A stretch of 64,000 nt of DNA from Bradyrhizobium diazoefficiens (GTDB lineage: Bacteria; Pseudomonadota; Alphaproteobacteria; Rhizobiales; Xanthobacteraceae). Positions within the stretch are counted from its first letter, which is position 1. Every line of letters starts with the position of its first letter. Positions 61,133 through 64,000 of this stretch are shown here, piece by piece. The notes under the pieces were generated by a model. That model searched no databases, was not told the DNA's origin, and saw nothing but the letters and a program-made list of their open reading frames with translations. The position numbers and the translations under genes were made by a program. The stretch is taken from assembly GCF_016599855.1 (NCBI RefSeq), contig NZ_CP067041.1:2356001-2420000 (forward strand), given 5' to 3'.

Positions 61133-61864
61133 ATGCAAAATGTCTCGATCACGGCGGCGCTGATTGCCGGCCTCGTCAGCTTCCTCTCGCCTTGCGTCCT
61201 GCCGCTGGTTCCACCCTACCTGATCTATCTCACCGGTGCCACGATCGAGCACGTCGAGAGCGACGAGCCGGCCGCGGCCTCCAAGCGCGCGATCATGATG
61301 GCGGCGCTGCTGTTCGTGCTCGGCTTCTCCACGGTGTTCGTGGCGCTCGGCGCCAGCGCCTCGCTGATCGGCGCCCTGATTCGCGCCTGGTCGGCGGAGC
61401 TGTCGATCCTCGCCGGTATTGTCATCATCATCATGGGCCTGCACTTCCTCGGCCTGACGCGCATCGGCCTGTTGATGCGCGAGGGGCGCCTGACCGCGCC
61501 AAAGCCCGTCGGCCTCTGGGGTGCCTATGTGATGGGCCTCGCATTCGCCTTCGGCTGGACGCCCTGCATCGGTCCGATCCTCGCCGCGATCCTCTCGATC
61601 GCCGCGGCCGAAGCGACCGTGACGAAGGGGGCGGGCCTGCTCGCGGTCTATTCCGCAGGCCTCGGCATTCCCTTCCTGATCGCGGCGTTGATGATCGAGC
61701 AGTTCTCAAAACTGTTCGCGCGCATGAAAGGCCAGCTCGTCAATGTCGAGCGCGCCATGGGCGTGTTGATGGTGATCACCGGCATCGGCTTTCTCACCGG
61801 CGCGGTCTCCAATGTCAGCATCTGGCTGCTGGAGACGTTTCCGGCGCTGCAGACGATCGGGTAG
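61133..61864 (+). CDS. ccdA: CcdA-type thiol-disulfide membrane protein (cytochrome c biogenesis)
   Basis: 243 residues from ATG 61133. Six transmembrane helices are seen. The redox Cys pair is provided by LSPCVLPLVPPYL in helix 1 and GWTPCIGPILAAILS in helix 4, each in the Pro-flanked form typical of CcdA. The protein passes electrons from cytoplasmic thioredoxin to periplasmic thiol proteins for cytochrome c maturation or other reductive tasks. It is a short CcdA without a DsbD-like domain. No ribosome-binding site is strong. It converges with the histidine kinase gene. Confidence 0.92.
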   Translation: MQNVSITAALIAGLVSFLSPCVLPLVPPYLIYLTGATIEHVESDEPAAASKRAIMMAALLFVLGFSTVFVALGASASLIGALIRAWSAELSILAGIVIIIMGLHFLGLTRIGLLMREGRLTAPKPVGLWGAYVMGLAFAFGWTPCIGPILAAILSIAAAEATVTKGAGLLAVYSAGLGIPFLIAALMIEQFSKLFARMKGQLVNVERAMGVLMVITGIGFLTGAVSNVSIWLLETFPALQTIG

Positions 61865-61898
61865 CGCGCGGCTCCGGCTCGGGCGAGCATCGTCTTGT

Positions 61899-63461
61899 TC
61901 ACCGAGACTCGTCCAGCGCGCAAATCACCGTGCAGACCACGCCCCGCGGCAGGAAATCCACCGTCGCCTCGCCGCCGAGCTGGTCGCGCGCACTGCGCTC
62001 GATCAGGCGCGAGCCGAAGCCGCGCTGCACCGGCGCTGTTACCAATGGTCCGCCGGTCTCGGTCCAGATCAGCCGTAGCCGTGGCTTTGGCGAGTCCTCC
62101 ATGATCTGCCAGTCCAGCGTCACCCGGCCGGTCTCGTTGGACAGCGCGCCGTATTTCGCGGCGTTGGTGGCGATCTCGTGCACGATCATCGACAGCACTA
62201 CGGCGAGCCGCGGCGACAGCGGCACTGTAGGGCCGGCCATTCGGATGCGATCGGGATTCGCGAGGAGGAATGGCTGAAGCACGCGCGTGACAACGTCCTT
62301 CAGCTCCGAGCCTGCCCATTTCTCCTGGCTGAGGAGATTATGTGCCTCGGCAAGCGCACCGAGGCGCCCCTCGAACTTGGCCCGCTCGTCGCGACTTGCG
62401 CTGCGAAAAGTCTGCACCGCGATCGCCTGCATCAGCGCCAGCGTGTTCTTGACCCGGTGGTTGAGCTCCTCGACCAGCAGGTTGTGCAGCATCTCGCCGC
62501 GCGCGATCGTGGTCGCCATCCTGACTGCAAAGGTAAGGCCGATCAGCAGCAGCACGCCGCCGATCAGGCTGGTGATCGCGATGTTGCGCCAGAGCGGCGC
62601 GATCAGCGAACTCTCGGTCACGCCGGCGGCGACGGTCCAGCCGGTCAGCCGCGATCGCGTATAGGCCGAGGCAAGCGCGACGCCGTCGAGCGACACGCTC
62701 GACAGACCGGCCTCGGGTGAGCGCGACATCGCATCAAGGAGCGACGGCGAAGCCTGCTTGCCAAACGTCTCGCTTGGATTTGGAGTGCGCGCGAACACGA
62801 TGCCCTTGCTGTCCAGCAGCGATACGGTCCATCGCTGGTCCGGGCGCTGCCGCTCGACCAAATGCTGGAAGATATCGATCGGCGGACTGAAGGACAGCGC
62901 GTAGATCACCTCGCCGTCGCGCAGCACGGGGACTTCGACCGTGACGATCGGTCGCTTTTTGGTCGATCCGCTGAACAGATCGGAGAACTGTGGCGTCTTC
63001 GTCGTGAAGACCCGTTCGACGATCTTGTGGTTGTTGCGCGGCGGGAGGCTCGCGGTTGCGGTCGTCACCGTCGAGAACAGCTGGTGCCCGGATCTGTCGG
63101 CCAGCAGCAGGACGCTATCCTCGCCGTACTGGCTGATGAACCCGACGGCCAGCCGGCGGAAGCCGTCGAAGTCTCCGTTGCGCAAGGAATCGCTGAGCGC
63201 GAGCACCTGCAGGCCGCTCGTCATCCGCTGCACTTCGGAATCGAGCACGAGGCGCATGCTTCGCACCGTCTCGAGCACCCGGCGCGTCGCGTCGCTGCGG
63301 TCCTGGCGATAGTTGGAATAAGCGAGGCCGACGGCGAAAACGATCAACGGCAACATCGTTCCCGTGACCAGGAGAGCGAGCCGGACCGGCAGGGTGAGCT
63401 TTGACAACGCGGGCGTCCCGGTTCCAGCGCTGCGACGCCGGACTATGATTTTGTCAAACAA
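61899..63461 (-). CDS. Membrane sensor histidine kinase of the HWE/HisKA_2 family
   Basis: 520 residues if started at TTG 63461; no good ribosome-binding site supports this start, so the N-terminus is uncertain. Helix 1 (LPVRLALLVTGTMLPLIVFAVGLAY) and helix 2 (NIAITSLIGGVLLLIGLTFA) enclose a periplasmic dCACHE-like sensor region. The phospho-acceptor His is in EELNHRVKNTLALMQA, the HRxxN form, and ATP-binding residues lie in VHEIATNAAKYGALS and GFGSRLIE. Kinases of this class commonly feed the alphaproteobacterial general stress response (PhyR/EcfG), which agrees with the EcfG-like promoters nearby. A role there is inference. Confidence 0.85.
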   Translation of the reverse strand: MFDKIIVRRRSAGTGTPALSKLTLPVRLALLVTGTMLPLIVFAVGLAYSNYRQDRSDATRRVLETVRSMRLVLDSEVQRMTSGLQVLALSDSLRNGDFDGFRRLAVGFISQYGEDSVLLLADRSGHQLFSTVTTATASLPPRNNHKIVERVFTTKTPQFSDLFSGSTKKRPIVTVEVPVLRDGEVIYALSFSPPIDIFQHLVERQRPDQRWTVSLLDSKGIVFARTPNPSETFGKQASPSLLDAMSRSPEAGLSSVSLDGVALASAYTRSRLTGWTVAAGVTESSLIAPLWRNIAITSLIGGVLLLIGLTFAVRMATTIARGEMLHNLLVEELNHRVKNTLALMQAIAVQTFRSASRDERAKFEGRLGALAEAHNLLSQEKWAGSELKDVVTRVLQPFLLANPDRIRMAGPTVPLSPRLAVVLSMIVHEIATNAAKYGALSNETGRVTLDWQIMEDSPKPRLRLIWTETGGPLVTAPVQRGFGSRLIERSARDQLGGEATVDFLPRGVVCTVICALDESR

Positions 63462-63475
63462 TAGGGGGAGGATTT

Positions 63476-63568
63476 ATGCCGCGCCACGATTTTCGCATCC
63501 AGCGAACAGGCCCGGATCAGGGAACACTGCAGTGCAGCCGCGGACGCGGGCGCTTCAGCTCATGCTGA
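63476..63568 (+). CDS. Candidate small ORF, 30 residues
   Basis: ATG 63476 preceded by GGGGGAGGA at near-ideal spacing; the product is polar and Arg-rich with two Cys residues (LQCSRGRGRFSSC). The strong ribosome-binding site is its only support. It overlaps the end of the opposing 30-residue ORF by about 14 bases, so the two may not both be genes. Confidence 0.3.
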   Translation: MPRHDFRIQRTGPDQGTLQCSRGRGRFSSC

Positions 63569-63647
63569 TTGCAGTGAGCAGCAGGCACACGGCGTACACG
63601 GCTGCCAGGCTGAGCCCGGCGATCCGGGCTTCTCGATGCGATGTCAT
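63555..63647 (-). CDS. Predicted 30-residue single-pass membrane peptide
   Basis: MTSHREARIAGLSLAAVYAV followed by CLLLTAISMS: a polar start of about nine residues and one hydrophobic helix, the form of a small membrane protein. ATG 63647 has GGAG eight bases upstream. A possible EcfG-type promoter lies about 70 bases upstream at 63717-63741. The gene is too short for routine gene callers. Translation is not proven. Confidence 0.55.
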   Translation of the reverse strand: MTSHREARIAGLSLAAVYAVCLLLTAISMS

Positions 63648-63716
63648 GTGACCTACTCCGAGCGGCGGCCGCCTTCGAGGCGACCGCGCTCCATCACGGG
63701 AAATAAGTGCCGCACC

Positions 63717-63741
63717 AACATCCCGCTGCGGGCAGCGTTCC
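63717..63741 (-). promoter_or_regulatory. Candidate EcfG-type promoter for the small membrane peptide
   Basis: Minus-strand GGAAC (63741-63737) is followed after 16 bases by TGTT (63720-63717). The -10 differs from CGTT at the first base. Its -35 lies back to back with that of the next promoter, GTTCC-8 bases-GGAAC. Confidence 0.4.
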
Positions 63742-63749
63742 GGCGCGTA

Positions 63750-63775
63750 GGAACAAATTGCTAGATTTTCCCGTT
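63750..63775 (+). promoter_or_regulatory. Predicted EcfG promoter of the right-edge secreted protein gene
   Basis: GGAAC at 63750-63754 and CGTT at 63772-63775 with a 17-base spacer fit the EcfG consensus exactly. ATG 63824 is about 48 bases downstream of the -10 box. Confidence 0.55.
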
Positions 63776-63823
63776 GGTGAAATCGATCGGGCGCGGAACG
63801 CCCGGTAGTTGGAGGAGGAGAGA

Positions 63824-64000
63824 ATGAAGCTGAGGATCGCAACCGCAGCACTGATGATCGCTGCGTTTTCCCTGCCGGCGTTTGCGGCCGACGAGTTCTA
63901 CGTCGTGCAGGACGTCAAGACCAAGAAGTGCACCGTCGTCGACAAGAAGCCGACGGACGCATCCATGACGGTCGTCAGTCCCTCGGGCACGGTCTACAAG
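63824..64000 (+). CDS. Small secreted protein, C-terminus cut by window edge
   Basis: ATG 63824 with GGAGGAGGAG upstream; 59 residues are visible, with no stop before the edge. A Sec signal peptide (LRIATAALMIAAFSLPAFA) is followed by DEFYVVQDVKTKKCTVVDKK, which I recognise from short exported hypothetical proteins of bradyrhizobia. The function is unknown. The EcfG-type promoter suggests stress induction. Confidence 0.75.
   Translation, partial: MKLRIATAALMIAAFSLPAFAADEFYVVQDVKTKKCTVVDKKPTDASMTVVSPSGTVYK

Noticed and set aside
1..64000. Prophage, integron, CRISPR or genomic-island boundary
   Set aside because: No integrase, transposase, tRNA, direct-repeat array or marked composition change was seen; the HGG-motif protein alone is not enough.

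Overview
The window looks like chromosomal DNA of a Bradyrhizobium-like alphaproteobacterium (Bradyrhizobiaceae). The evidence is the high GC content, proteins typical of the group (a GCG_CRPN-type secreted peptide, a urate hydroxylase of the PuuD type, a cyoABCD oxidase), intergenic palindromic repeats of the bradyrhizobial kind, and GGAAC-N16/17-CGTT boxes that fit the general-stress sigma factor EcfG. No rRNA, tRNA, CRISPR array, transposase or complete prophage was seen. The organism is inferred from sequence character, not from a database search.

Layout. 1-4.9 kb (all minus strand): a CYTH triphosphatase-fold protein cut by the window edge, a three-gene unit (unknown protein, HGG-motif protein, lone CheY-like receiver), a NUDIX hydrolase, a lytic transglycosylase and a VOC protein. 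5-12.8 kb: puuD, a secreted sorbosone/PQQ-type sugar dehydrogenase, an SDR, and cyoABCD with overlapping genes and a near-perfect EcfG promoter. 13-19.9 kb: secreted nuclease, GMC oxidoreductase with small subunit, HtrA-like protease without signal peptide, a KstD-like flavoprotein, and a biuret-amidohydrolase-like enzyme behind a sigma-54 promoter. 20-25 kb: an operon of carbohydrate-type ABC importer genes (binding protein, two permeases, no ATPase) followed by a tannase/feruloyl-esterase homologue. 25-29.5 kb: B12-binding radical SAM protein, MFS exporter, decarboxylating dehydrogenase. 29.8-35.5 kb: a three-gene operon (metallo-hydrolase, NDH-2-like flavoprotein, alpha/beta hydrolase) flanked by two AraC regulators. 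35.9-43 kb: an atypical SDR, a Tam-like methyltransferase, a TRAP transporter with fused DctQM, and an alkylsulfatase. 43-54.2 kb: a carbohydrate/envelope cluster with GT4 glycosyltransferase, ABC exporter, amylo-alpha-1,6-glucosidase, PRC-barrel protein, MFS, patatin, MpaB-type oxygenase and glycogen synthase. 54.4-58 kb: CoA-transferase, zinc alcohol dehydrogenase, isopropylmalate-dehydrogenase-like enzyme. 58-64 kb: GCG_CRPN peptide, a scar of a deleted crotonase gene, LysR plus XRE regulators overlapping by GTGA, a CcdA-type protein, an HWE-family histidine kinase, small ORFs and an edge-truncated secreted protein.

How it fits together. Most of the region is accessory metabolism: periplasmic or secreted oxidations, uptake of organic solutes, and stress adaptation. 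Regulatory reading suggests general-stress (EcfG) control of the quinol oxidase, of a glycosyltransferase, and of two small divergent genes at the right edge, and nitrogen (sigma-54) control of the biuret hydrolase-like gene. The promoter calls rest on sequence match only. Four families of intergenic palindromic repeats (three present in two or three copies) and one crotonase deletion scar show how the intergenic DNA has been shaped.
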